Source: Jatrophihabitans cynanchi (lineage in GTDB: Bacteria > Actinomycetota > Actinomycetes > Mycobacteriales > Jatrophihabitantaceae). From it: a stretch of DNA of 64,000 nt. The position numbers were made by a program, and so were the translations under genes. The notes beneath the pieces are model-generated. The model was not told the origin of the DNA, searched no databases, and saw only the letters and a program-made list of their open reading frames with translations. The DNA lies in the NCBI RefSeq assembly GCF_027247405.1, contig NZ_CP097463.1:186001-250000 (forward strand), in the 5' to 3' direction. Position 1 is the first letter of the stretch. Every line of letters starts with the position of its first letter. This document shows, in pieces, positions 55,497 through 62,812 of the stretch.

Positions 55497-56588
55497 TCAT
55501 GCGGCGGGCCGCGTTCGCCTGCGCGAGCGCCCGGCCCCGCCGCGCGCCGGTTGCCGGCGCGGGCGCAACGGTGGTGTGTGGCGCGGGTCCAGCCCGTGGC
55601 TGAGCGTGGCGAGCAGCAGGTCGGCGGCGGTGTACTGCGGGTCGCTCTCGATCGCCCGCTCGGCCGCGATCAGCGCCAACGCGCCGTTGCCGTGACGCCA
55701 GTTCGCCCAGCCGAACAGGAACAGCGGGGGCGCGTCGTAGGGGGTAGGTAGCCGGCGAGCCATCTCGCGCCACAGCCCGCGCCCGTCCAACCGGCCGTCG
55801 TCGATCGCGAGCCAGATGCCGTCACGCACGCCCAGCGCAGTGAGGGCGACCGCGTGGGCGGCCAGCTCGGCATCGCTGAGTTCGATGTCGCCGCGGGCGT
55901 TGCCTTCGCCGAGCGAGGCCCGCCGGGCTGCCGCGAACAGGGCACGCAGCCGCTCACGTTCGTACCGCGTCCCGCTGCCGTCGCTGCCGCCGGCGCCACC
56001 ACCGGTGGTGGCGCGGCTCGCGGCGCGCTCGTGCTCGTGCAGCAGCGGCCGCAGCCTGGCGCGCAGTGCGGCCGGTTGCGCCTGGAGGGTAGCGGCCAGG
56101 GCCTGTCGGTCGGGCAGGGCGACCACCCCGGCGTAGGTGGCCGCCGCGACGAACGGCGACGGACCCTCCGGCAACAGGTTGCCGCCGGCCGGGCAACAGT
56201 GCGGGTCGGTGCACAGCAACGACCACCAGTGGCCGCCGGCGACGCGCAGCACGTCACTGAGCTCGCACCCGGCCAGGTCGCAGTCGCCCTGCAGCGCAGC
56301 GGCCAGACCGCCCCACGACGGGGGCCCTACCGCCGGGACGCTGTCGTACACCACACACAGGACACGGGTCGCCCCACCGCGGGTTATGGCCGCGAGCGTG
56401 TGCGCCACGGCGGCAGGTTCGGCGACGTCAGTCAGGTCCATCCGCGCGGTGACCACCAGATGGGCGCCTTCGAACCCGACCAGTACCAGGCTGTCGACGG
56501 GGTGGAAGCCCAGCAGGTACGGCACCGCTTGCAGCAGGTCCGCCGGGCCGTGGATAAGGGCTGATCCGGTCAGCTCGTCCTCGCTCAT
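55497..56588 (-). CDS. DUF4192 domain-containing protein
   Basis: Protein of 363 residues. The N-terminus ALIHGPADLLQAVPYLLGFHPVDSLVLVGFEGAHLVVTARMDL is diagnostic of DUF4192, an actinobacterial family of unknown function. The C-terminal WANWRHGNGALALIAAERAIESDPQYTAADLLLATLSHGLDP looks TPR-like. The last 25 residues are an Arg-rich tail. Two Cys/His-rich stretches (CTDPHCCPAGG) could bind metal. The ATG at 56588 is preferred over an upstream start with Cys-rich low-complexity sequence. Confidence 0.87.
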   Translation of the reverse strand: MSEDELTGSALIHGPADLLQAVPYLLGFHPVDSLVLVGFEGAHLVVTARMDLTDVAEPAAVAHTLAAITRGGATRVLCVVYDSVPAVGPPSWGGLAAALQGDCDLAGCELSDVLRVAGGHWWSLLCTDPHCCPAGGNLLPEGPSPFVAAATYAGVVALPDRQALAATLQAQPAALRARLRPLLHEHERAASRATTGGGAGGSDGSGTRYERERLRALFAAARRASLGEGNARGDIELSDAELAAHAVALTALGVRDGIWLAIDDGRLDGRGLWREMARRLPTPYDAPPLFLFGWANWRHGNGALALIAAERAIESDPQYTAADLLLATLSHGLDPRHTPPLRPRRQPARGGAGRSRRRTRPAA

Positions 56589-56770
56589 GCGTTCCAGCTT
56601 CGGCGCGGGGACGACGCCGCAGCGCGGCCGCAGGGCGAGTTGTGGACAACCCGGCCGATGTGGACAGGGCCGGCACACCGTCCGAGCGACGTGCTAGCGG
56701 GCCGGCGGCCAAGGGCACCAAGGCGGCGCAGCGCAACCGAGCCGCACAGCGCAACCGAGCCGCACAGCGC

Positions 56771-57388
56771 TCAGCGCAACCGGCCGTCGCGCCACAGCCG
56801 CGCCGCGGCCGCCAGGTCCCCGGCCGCGCGCTCGTTGCGCCCGGCCAGGTCCAGCTCGGCCCGGCCGTGCTCGCCGTCGACGGCGAGCTCGCGGCGACCG
56901 GCCGCGATCACCCGGAACAACGCGGCGGCGCGCTCGAGCGCGACCGCGAAGTCGCCCCGGTACGCACCCGTCAGCACGTCGTCGGCGACCCGCGTCACGG
57001 ACTCGACGTCGACGTAGTCGGCGACCCCGGCCACCACCGCGTCGGCGGCAGCCACCGGTTCGCCGGCCCGCCACAGGCGCCCGATCTCCTCGGCGCTCGA
57101 ACGGCACCACTGGCGCAGCAGGTACAGCGCCCACAGCGCACCGGGCAGGCTCACCGGGTCGGCATCGCGCCAGAGCTCGGCCAAGGTATCCAGGCCGACC
57201 CGGTCGGCGAGCGAGACGAAGCGGTCGTCGTCGCCCGACGGCTCGCGCCCGACGCGCACCAGCACCGCCGCGGTGGCCGAGGCGATCTCGGCGCGCGACT
57301 GCGGCATGCTGCCGCCGGCGGCATCGATCAGTGCCGTCAGATCGGCGTGCGGCGCGGGGCGGTGCGGGCGTCGCGCCCGCTCAGCCAT
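56771..57388 (-). CDS. conserved actinobacterial hypothetical protein
   Basis: Helical protein of 205 residues, no membrane segment. RFVSLADRVGLDTLAELWRDADPVSLPGALWALYLLRQWCRSSAEEIGRLWRAGEPV recalls an unnamed family that I remember from Streptomyces, without known function. The C-terminal half has ALERAAALFRVIAAGRRELAV. The ATG at 57388 has AGGTG 6 nt upstream; a GTG three codons earlier is possible. Nothing in the neighbours suggests a role. Confidence 0.6.
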   Translation of the reverse strand: MAERARRPHRPAPHADLTALIDAAGGSMPQSRAEIASATAAVLVRVGREPSGDDDRFVSLADRVGLDTLAELWRDADPVSLPGALWALYLLRQWCRSSAEEIGRLWRAGEPVAAADAVVAGVADYVDVESVTRVADDVLTGAYRGDFAVALERAAALFRVIAAGRRELAVDGEHGRAELDLAGRNERAAGDLAAAARLWRDGRLR

Positions 57389-57623
57389 CGCACGCACCTG
57401 ACTTGGTCACGGGGATCACGATACGACGCGGTTGCCGTCGGGAGTGGCTGCACACAGCCGGAGGCGGTGATCTGATTTTCCGGCGCCGACCCGGTACCGT
57501 TGGCCACGGCGTCGGCCCGATCCATGGCCCCCGGTCCCACATCTGCCGCTACGAGCGGCCTTCCGCCGAGAGGCGACCTGGCGGGCCGACGCCAACCTCG
57601 ACTCGGCGGCAGGATCATGTGAC

Positions 57624-58076
57624 GTGAGCGGTGACGGCAACGGCTGGGCACGCTGCGCCCTCGGCCACCGGCACTGGGGCCGTTACGGCGCGGCCGGCGT
57701 GCTGATCACCGACGGTGCACGCGTCATGCTCCAGCACCGCGCCGCGTGGACGCACGAGGGTGGCACCTGGGCGGTACCCGGGGGCGCCCGTGACAGCCAT
57801 GAGGACGCGGTGACCGCCGCACTGCGCGAGGCCGCCGAGGAGGCCGCGCTGGATCCGGCCGGCATCGTCCCGCTCGGCGAGTGGGTCGACGACCACGGCG
57901 GATGGGCGTACACCACGGTCGTCGCGCACGCGCTGGGCGAACTGGCCCCGCGGGCCGCCAACGCCGAGAGCGTCGAGGTGCGCTGGTGGCCGATCGGCGA
58001 GGTCGCCACGCTGCCACTGCACGCCGGCTTCGCGAGCGCCTGGCCACGCCTGCTCGAGCTGATCGGCGTCGCGTAG
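57624..58076 (+). CDS. Nudix hydrolase
   Basis: Protein of 150 residues. The Nudix box GGARDSHEDAVTAALREAAEEAAL (G-x5-E-x7-R-E-x2-E-E) gives the metal site. It hydrolyses a nucleoside diphosphate linked to some group X; the substrate cannot be told. The N-terminus has CALGHRHWGRYGAAGVLI, a short Cys/His element seen in MutT-like actinobacterial members. GTG start. A downstream -10 box overlaps its stop codon. Confidence 0.9.
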   Translation: MSGDGNGWARCALGHRHWGRYGAAGVLITDGARVMLQHRAAWTHEGGTWAVPGGARDSHEDAVTAALREAAEEAALDPAGIVPLGEWVDDHGGWAYTTVVAHALGELAPRAANAESVEVRWWPIGEVATLPLHAGFASAWPRLLELIGVA

Positions 58077-58079
58077 CGT
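58074..58079 (+). promoter_or_regulatory. -10 box TAGCGT overlapping the Nudix stop
   Basis: TAGCGT begins on the TAG stop of the Nudix gene and lies 8 nt before the GTG at 58088. This again fits a leaderless start, here packed into the end of the upstream gene. Confidence 0.45.
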
Positions 58080-58087
58080 GCTGCCGC

Positions 58088-58867
58088 GTGCGCATCCTGC
58101 TCCCGCCCAGCGAGGCCAAGACGGCCGGCGGCCGCGGCCGTCCGGTCGGCGCCCGTCCGTTGCCCGGCCCGCTGGCCCGGCCGCGAGCGCAGGTGCTCGC
58201 CGCGCTGGCCACCTTGCTCGGCGCCGACCCGGCTGACGCGGCTGCGGCACTCGCGCTGCCCAGCGGGGTGGCGGACGAGGCGCTCGCCGTCAACCGCGAG
58301 GTGTGCCGGTCGCGCACCACAGCCGCGCTGCGCCGGTATACGGGCGTCGTCTACGACGGGCTCGGCTTCGCCGCGATGCCACCGCCGGTACAGCGCCTGG
58401 CCGGACGCAGCGTGCTGATCTTCTCGGGCCTGTGGGGAGTGCTGCGGGGCGACGAACCGGTCCCGGCCTACCGGGTCCCGGCCAAGGCGGTGCTGCCCGG
58501 CATCGGGGTGGCCGGAACGTTCTGGCGGCCCCGCTTGGACGAGGTGGTGCCCGACCTGCTCGGAGGAGGCGCCGTCATCGACCTGCGCTCCTCGGACTAC
58601 GCCGCGATGTGGCGCCCCAGCGGTGAACCGGCTACCCGGGTGATCCCGGTGCGCGTCCTTTCGCGGCTGCCGCGGGGCGGTCACGGCGTGATCAGCTACA
58701 ACAGCAAGCTCGCGAAGGGCCGGCTCGCAGCGGCGCTGCTCGCCCGCGAGGCCGGTGGCATGCCCTGCCGCGGCATCGACGACATCGCCGCCGCCTGGTT
58801 GGCCGCCGGTGGGCGTGCGGTCGAACCGGGTGCGCGTCCGGACCGGCTCGACCTACTGGCCGACTGA
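58088..58867 (+). CDS. yaaA: YaaA/DUF328 peroxide-stress family protein
   Basis: Protein of 259 residues. The family N-terminus VRILLPPSEAKTAGG is present, with RRYTGVVYDGL, SGLWGVLRGDEPVPAYRV, LGGGAVIDLRSSDYAAM and HGVISYNSKLAKGRLA. In E. coli, YaaA lowers free iron and oxidative DNA damage. The nearby iron regulator may be coincidental. The start is fixed by the TAGCGT box. Confidence 0.88.
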   Translation: MRILLPPSEAKTAGGRGRPVGARPLPGPLARPRAQVLAALATLLGADPADAAAALALPSGVADEALAVNREVCRSRTTAALRRYTGVVYDGLGFAAMPPPVQRLAGRSVLIFSGLWGVLRGDEPVPAYRVPAKAVLPGIGVAGTFWRPRLDEVVPDLLGGGAVIDLRSSDYAAMWRPSGEPATRVIPVRVLSRLPRGGHGVISYNSKLAKGRLAAALLAREAGGMPCRGIDDIAAAWLAAGGRAVEPGARPDRLDLLAD

Positions 58868-58964
58868 GCCGCGGGCCTGTCGGCACCGGTTGTAGCACAC
58901 CCGTTCGGCACCGGTGCACGACCCCGGCGGGCATGCGGACGGCGGCAGGCGTCACCATGAACGG

Positions 58965-59606
58965 ATGCGTCTGGATCACCTCAGCTACGCGGCAGGACCG
59001 GAGGGACTGGCCGCGTGCGCGCAACGGCTCGGCTCGCACCTCGGGGCCGGCTTCACCGACGGCGGCATCCACCCCTCGTTCGGTACCCGGAACTTCATCC
59101 TTCCGCTCGCCGGTGGCTGCTATCTCGAAGTCGTCGAGGCGCTCGATCACCCGGCCGCGGAGCGGGCGCCGTTCGGCCAAGCGGTGCGTGCCCGCACTGC
59201 GAGCGGGGGCGGGTGGCTCGGCTGGGTGATCGCGGTCCGGGACATCGCACCGATCGAGGCCAAGCTGAAGCGGCCCGCTGCCGAAGGGCACCGCCGGCGC
59301 CCCGACGGATTCGACCTGCGCTGGAAGCAGATCGGCGTCAAGGACATCGCGGGCACGCCGCAACTTCCGTTCTTCGTCAAGTGGGAGAGTGCGCCCGACG
59401 AGCATCCGTCGACGGGCGGCTCGGCCATCCGGCTGGCGCACCTGGAGATCGCCGGGGACCGTTCGGTCGTCGACGACTACCTGGCCGGTGCCGACGTCGA
59501 ACCGCTCGACGGGGTCGGCGTCGAGTGGCTGGCGCCGTCAGAGGACGGTAGCGGCCTGGTCGCCGCGTCGTTCCATACCGCGACGGGCCTCGTCCGCATC
59601 GACTGA
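58965..59606 (+). CDS. VOC-superfamily glyoxalase-like protein
   Basis: Protein of 213 residues beginning MRLDHLSYAAGPEGLAACAQRLGSHLGAGFTDGGIHPSFGTRNFILPL, a glyoxalase-like (Glyoxalase_3-type) beta-alpha-beta fold. YLEVVEALDH and AIRLAHLEIAGD give possible metal ligands. Function unknown; related proteins include dioxygenases and binding proteins. The 3' end overlaps the convergent transporter gene by 69 nt and borders the 15-bp repeats. Confidence 0.8.
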   Translation: MRLDHLSYAAGPEGLAACAQRLGSHLGAGFTDGGIHPSFGTRNFILPLAGGCYLEVVEALDHPAAERAPFGQAVRARTASGGGWLGWVIAVRDIAPIEAKLKRPAAEGHRRRPDGFDLRWKQIGVKDIAGTPQLPFFVKWESAPDEHPSTGGSAIRLAHLEIAGDRSVVDDYLAGADVEPLDGVGVEWLAPSEDGSGLVAASFHTATGLVRID

Positions 59607-60554
59607 ACCCGGATCGACACGCTCCGGATCGACACGATCCGGATCGACACGCTCCGGATCGACTGAGCCGAGGACGGGGTCGCACAGTGCCGCCTCGGGC
59701 ACCGCTGCGCCGCGGCGCGCGGCCAGCACCGAGCCGGCCAGGATCAGTGGGAAGCCCACGGCCATCCCGACGGTGAAGTGCTCGCCGAGCAGCAGCACGC
59801 CGAGCAGCACCGCGACCGCCGGATTGACGTACGTGATGACGGTCGCGCGGGCGGGGCCGATCTGGTTGATCAGCGCGAAGAACAGCACGAACGCGAGCGC
59901 GGTGCATACCAGGCCCAGCACGATCACGGACCAGACCTGCTGCGCGTCCAGCGAACTCGGCGGGCGGGCGATCGCGTAGGGCAGGTAGCCGATCGCGGTG
60001 AGCAGCAGCGCCGCGGACACCACCGGGATGGCGGGCAGATCGGCCAGGCTGCGCGCCATGATCACCGGCGCGACGGCGTAGCCGACGACGACGAACGCCA
60101 CCTCGATCAGCGGCCAGGTATGGAGCGCGCCGAAGTCCAGACCGACCAGCATGCCGACACCGACGACCCCCAGGCCGAGCCCGAGCATCCGCAGCGGGCC
60201 GACCCTGTCATCGGTACCGAGCACGCGCGCGACGAGCACACCGACGAGCGGGACGGCCGCGATCAGCAGCCCGGACAGCGAGCTGGACAGCCTGGTCTCT
60301 GCATCGGACAGGAACAGCCACGGGATCGCCACTTCGATCACCGTGAACGCCACCAGTGGACGCCAGCGGCCCAGCACCTGCCGGTACCCACCGCGGGACA
60401 GCGCCAGGGGCAGCAGCACCAGGCCGCCGATCGCGGTGCGCAAGAAGACGAGCGTGCCGGGCGCGAGGTCGCGAACGGCCACCCTGATCAGCAGGTAGGG
60501 GATCCCCCAAAGCACGCACATCGCAGCGAACAGCAGCCAACTGCGCCGAGGCAT
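59538..60554 (-). CDS. EamA/DMT-superfamily transporter
   Basis: Protein of 338 residues with ten membrane helices in two EamA repeats (PRRSWLLFAAMCVLWGIPYLLIRVAVRDLAPGTLVFLRTAIGG ... VVGYAVAPVIMARSLADLP...). It probably exports small metabolites or amino acids. The last 45 residues are an unusual soluble tail with V-D-P-E-R repeats. The ATG at 60554 has AGGAAGG 6 nt upstream. The tail overlaps the VOC gene on the opposite strand. Confidence 0.86.
   Translation of the reverse strand: MPRRSWLLFAAMCVLWGIPYLLIRVAVRDLAPGTLVFLRTAIGGLVLLPLALSRGGYRQVLGRWRPLVAFTVIEVAIPWLFLSDAETRLSSSLSGLLIAAVPLVGVLVARVLGTDDRVGPLRMLGLGLGVVGVGMLVGLDFGALHTWPLIEVAFVVVGYAVAPVIMARSLADLPAIPVVSAALLLTAIGYLPYAIARPPSSLDAQQVWSVIVLGLVCTALAFVLFFALINQIGPARATVITYVNPAVAVLLGVLLLGEHFTVGMAVGFPLILAGSVLAARRGAAVPEAALCDPVLGSVDPERVDPDRVDPERVDPGSVDADEARRGMERRGDQAATVL
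59610..59664. repeat. 15-bp direct repeats at the EamA/VOC border
   Basis: CGGATCGACACGCTC occurs at 59610, 59625 (one change) and 59640, with a partial fourth copy ending in ATCGACTGA at 59657-59665. On the minus strand they encode V-D-P-E-R-type pentapeptides of the transporter tail. The ATCGACTGA end resembles the last codons and stop of the VOC gene at 59598-59606, suggesting an ancestral duplication of that gene end. Confidence 0.85.
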
Positions 60555-60645
60555 CCGCACCCTTCCTGCCAGCAACCCGTCAACGATCAACCTAAGGCGC
60601 AACACCGACAGTGTCAGCCGCATTTCGGCCCGGCATAGTGGACGC

Positions 60646-61494
60646 GTGCACAACATCGCGCTGAGTTGGCGGCAGGCCGCCGTCCTGACCGTCGCGCTCG
60701 CCGTGATGTACCTGTGGCTGCGCGTGGCGGCTTCGTCCATGGCCCGGAAGGTGGCGCCGTTCGCCCGCGAGGCATGCGTGATCGCCGGCCTCTACTCGCT
60801 CTGGCAGCTCGCCGGCGAACTGTCCGTGACCGGCACGGCGGGGGCGATCGGCCGTGCCGAATGGATCGAACGGGTCGAGCACGACCTGTGGTTGCCGACC
60901 GAGTCGTCCGTCCAGCACCTGCTCACCGACCATCCCCTGCTCACCCAGGGGGCGAACCTGTACTACGCCTCGATGCACTTCGGCGCGCTGTTCGTGTTCT
61001 TGATCTGGCTGTTCGTGCGGCACCGCCCGAGCTACCCGCCGGTGCGCACCACGCTCGCGCTCACCACGCTGGTGTGCCTGCTGATCCAACTCGTCCCTGT
61101 CGCGCCGCCGCGCCTGCTCTCCGGTTACGTCGACACGGCCGCCCAGTACGGCCAATCGGTCTATTCGCTGGGCTTCGGCGCGGACGAACTCTCGGCGATG
61201 CCGTCGGTGCACGTGGCGTGGGCAGTTCTGATCGCCTGGTACGCGGCACGGCTCTCGTCCTCGCGGTGGCGCTGGATCGGCGCTGCGCACGCGGTGCTCA
61301 CCGTGCTGGTCGTGGTCTCGACCGCGAACCACTGGTGGCTGGACGGGATCGTCGCCGTGCTGGTGCTCGCCACCTGCGCCTGGGCGCGGGCGGCCGCCGC
61401 GGTGCTGGTGCGCAGGTTCATCGATCCTCGCGAGCCCGCCCCTGTTCACGTGCCTGCTCGGCGAGAAGGAGCGCTACCCGATCCGCAGCGCTGA
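60646..61494 (+). CDS. PAP2-family membrane phosphatase/phosphotransferase
   Basis: Protein of 282 residues with about six membrane helices. The lipid-phosphatase pocket is shown by LSAMPSVHVAWAVLIAWY and TANHWWLDGIVAVL (His and Asp). The spread of helices and ASMHFGALFVFLIWLFVRHRP resemble the inositol-phosphotransferase (Aur1-like) branch common in actinobacteria, so phosphatidylinositol-type chemistry is possible. GTG start with CATAGT 6 nt upstream. Its end overlaps the convergent hydrolase by 77 nt. Confidence 0.84.
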   Translation: MHNIALSWRQAAVLTVALAVMYLWLRVAASSMARKVAPFAREACVIAGLYSLWQLAGELSVTGTAGAIGRAEWIERVEHDLWLPTESSVQHLLTDHPLLTQGANLYYASMHFGALFVFLIWLFVRHRPSYPPVRTTLALTTLVCLLIQLVPVAPPRLLSGYVDTAAQYGQSVYSLGFGADELSAMPSVHVAWAVLIAWYAARLSSSRWRWIGAAHAVLTVLVVVSTANHWWLDGIVAVLVLATCAWARAAAAVLVRRFIDPREPAPVHVPARREGALPDPQR

Positions 61495-62119
61495 TCAGCG
61501 GCGTGTGATCGCAGGCCCACTCGAGCGAGCGGGTCGCCCGCGCGGCCATCGCGCGCTGCAGGTCCGGGCTGACACAGCGGTCCTCGCTGCACACGACGTA
61601 GGTGGACGGGCGGTGTTGCCACGCGCTCGTGGTTACCGTGGCCGAGAACAGCGAGCGGGCCACCGGTCGGGTCCGGGCGAGTTGCGCGTCGGCCGTGGCC
61701 GGATCGGCCTTCCCGTACAGCAGAGTTCGGCCCAGCTCGGGGTCGATGCTTACCTCGCTGCGATCCGGCGAGAAGCGCAGCGCCTCGGCGAGCGCGGTCG
61801 GCGCCAGCTCGGCCTCGGGGACGGCCCGGCTGATGGATTCGCCCGGGGCCAGCTGGAACGCGGCGAGGTAGACCAGCGCACGCACTGCCGGATGCTCACC
61901 CGCGGCGGTGATCACCGCACCACCGTAGGAGTGCGCCGCCAGCACGACCGGTCCGGGCAGCGTGTCCAGCACCTGCCGCACCGCAGCCACATCGTCCTCG
62001 AGCGCGGTCATCGGCAGGTCCACTGCGATGCACTCCGCACCGGCGAGCCGCGTGCGCACCAGGTCCCACGACCACGCGCCGTGCCAGAGGCCGTGCACGA
62101 GGACGAGAGCGGCCGGCAC
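61418..62119 (-). CDS. alpha/beta hydrolase
   Basis: Protein of 233 residues. LVLVHGLWHGAWSWDLV is the oxyanion/HG motif, and the nucleophile Ser64 is in LAAHSYGGAV. A likely Asp/His pair is in CSEDRCVSPDLQ and ACDHTPLIS. It resembles salicylate-esterase-like (hydroxynitrile-lyase-type) plant proteins; the natural substrate is unknown. The GTG at 62119 is set by a TAGCAT box 8 nt upstream. It is convergent with the PAP2 gene. Confidence 0.88.
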   Translation of the reverse strand: MPAALVLVHGLWHGAWSWDLVRTRLAGAECIAVDLPMTALEDDVAAVRQVLDTLPGPVVLAAHSYGGAVITAAGEHPAVRALVYLAAFQLAPGESISRAVPEAELAPTALAEALRFSPDRSEVSIDPELGRTLLYGKADPATADAQLARTRPVARSLFSATVTTSAWQHRPSTYVVCSEDRCVSPDLQRAMAARATRSLEWACDHTPLISAADRVALLLAEQAREQGRAREDR

Positions 62120-62127
62120 GAGGCCCA

Positions 62128-62133
62128 ATGCTA
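62128..62133 (-). promoter_or_regulatory. -10 box TAGCAT before the hydrolase
   Basis: Read on the minus strand, TAGCAT precedes the GTG at 62119 by 8 nt, consistent with a leaderless transcript. Confidence 0.45.
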
Positions 62134-62168
62134 GAGCTTCGTGCCGGCCGCGTTCACGTGCATGCCGG

Positions 62169-62693
62169 TCAGCGGCGATGCAATACCCGCCCCATGCGCG
62201 AGCGGTGCTCCTGCTCGGCGTCATAAGGGTGCCCGGTGTCGTAGGTGCCGTCGGCGGGCACCGCGTAGGCGGTCTCCGGTGCGGCGTGAGTCGGCACCGC
62301 TTCACCGGCTACCGGGGCCCCGCCCGCAGTCGGGGCCATCGCACCGGTGTGCGTCGTGGTGGCCGGGCGGTTCGTCGGCGCGGGCGCGTTCAGCGCCGCA
62401 TCGCGGTGGGCACGCTCGTCACGCTCGGAACGGGCGGCCAGCCGGCGGTTCTCCGCCGCCAGGTCACGCCGCTCACGACGAAGCCGGCGCGTACGCCGGG
62501 CGCCGCCCTGCATCAGCGCCAACCCGAGCAGCCCCACCACCAGGATGATGGCGCCGGCAACGGCCAGCCAGAATGCGTTCATCTGCCACGACCAGCCCCA
62601 CAGATGCATGGTCATCGTCGCGTCGTTGGCGATGATCACCTCGATAGCCAGCACCACCGCAGCGGCGAGCAGGATCAGTCCCAGGATCATCAT
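62169..62693 (-). CDS. small two-helix membrane protein, LapA-like
   Basis: Protein of 174 residues. Membrane helices at about 2-22 and 37-60 (LGLILLAAAVVLAIEVII, FWLAVAGAIILVVGLLGLALM) are followed by an Arg/Glu coiled-coil (RRTRRLRRERRDLAAENRRLAARSE) and a Pro/Ala/Thr-rich tail. The shape recalls LapA-type (DUF1049) proteins. The ribosome site GGAGGTGATC (62697-62706) matches the anti-Shine-Dalgarno over ten bases. Expression may be strong. Function unknown. Confidence 0.7.
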   Translation of the reverse strand: MMILGLILLAAAVVLAIEVIIANDATMTMHLWGWSWQMNAFWLAVAGAIILVVGLLGLALMQGGARRTRRLRRERRDLAAENRRLAARSERDERAHRDAALNAPAPTNRPATTTHTGAMAPTAGGAPVAGEAVPTHAAPETAYAVPADGTYDTGHPYDAEQEHRSRMGRVLHRR

Positions 62694-62696
62694 CAC

Positions 62697-62706
62697 GATC
62701 ACCTCC
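62697..62706 (-). promoter_or_regulatory. unusually long Shine-Dalgarno match
   Basis: The minus-strand sequence GGAGGTGATC lies 3 nt before the ATG at 62693, with the GGAGGT core 7 nt away, and pairs with the full 3' end of 16S rRNA. It decides the start of the LapA-like gene and contrasts with the leaderless majority. Confidence 0.7.
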
Positions 62707-62812
62707 GGTCGCGGCGACAGGGTGCCGCCGTGATTGCTTCCTGCCTTCACCGTGCCCATCGCGGCGCGCCGCTAAACCCGGACGCGGCGGCGGCTCAGCT
62801 CCGCGAGGCGGT

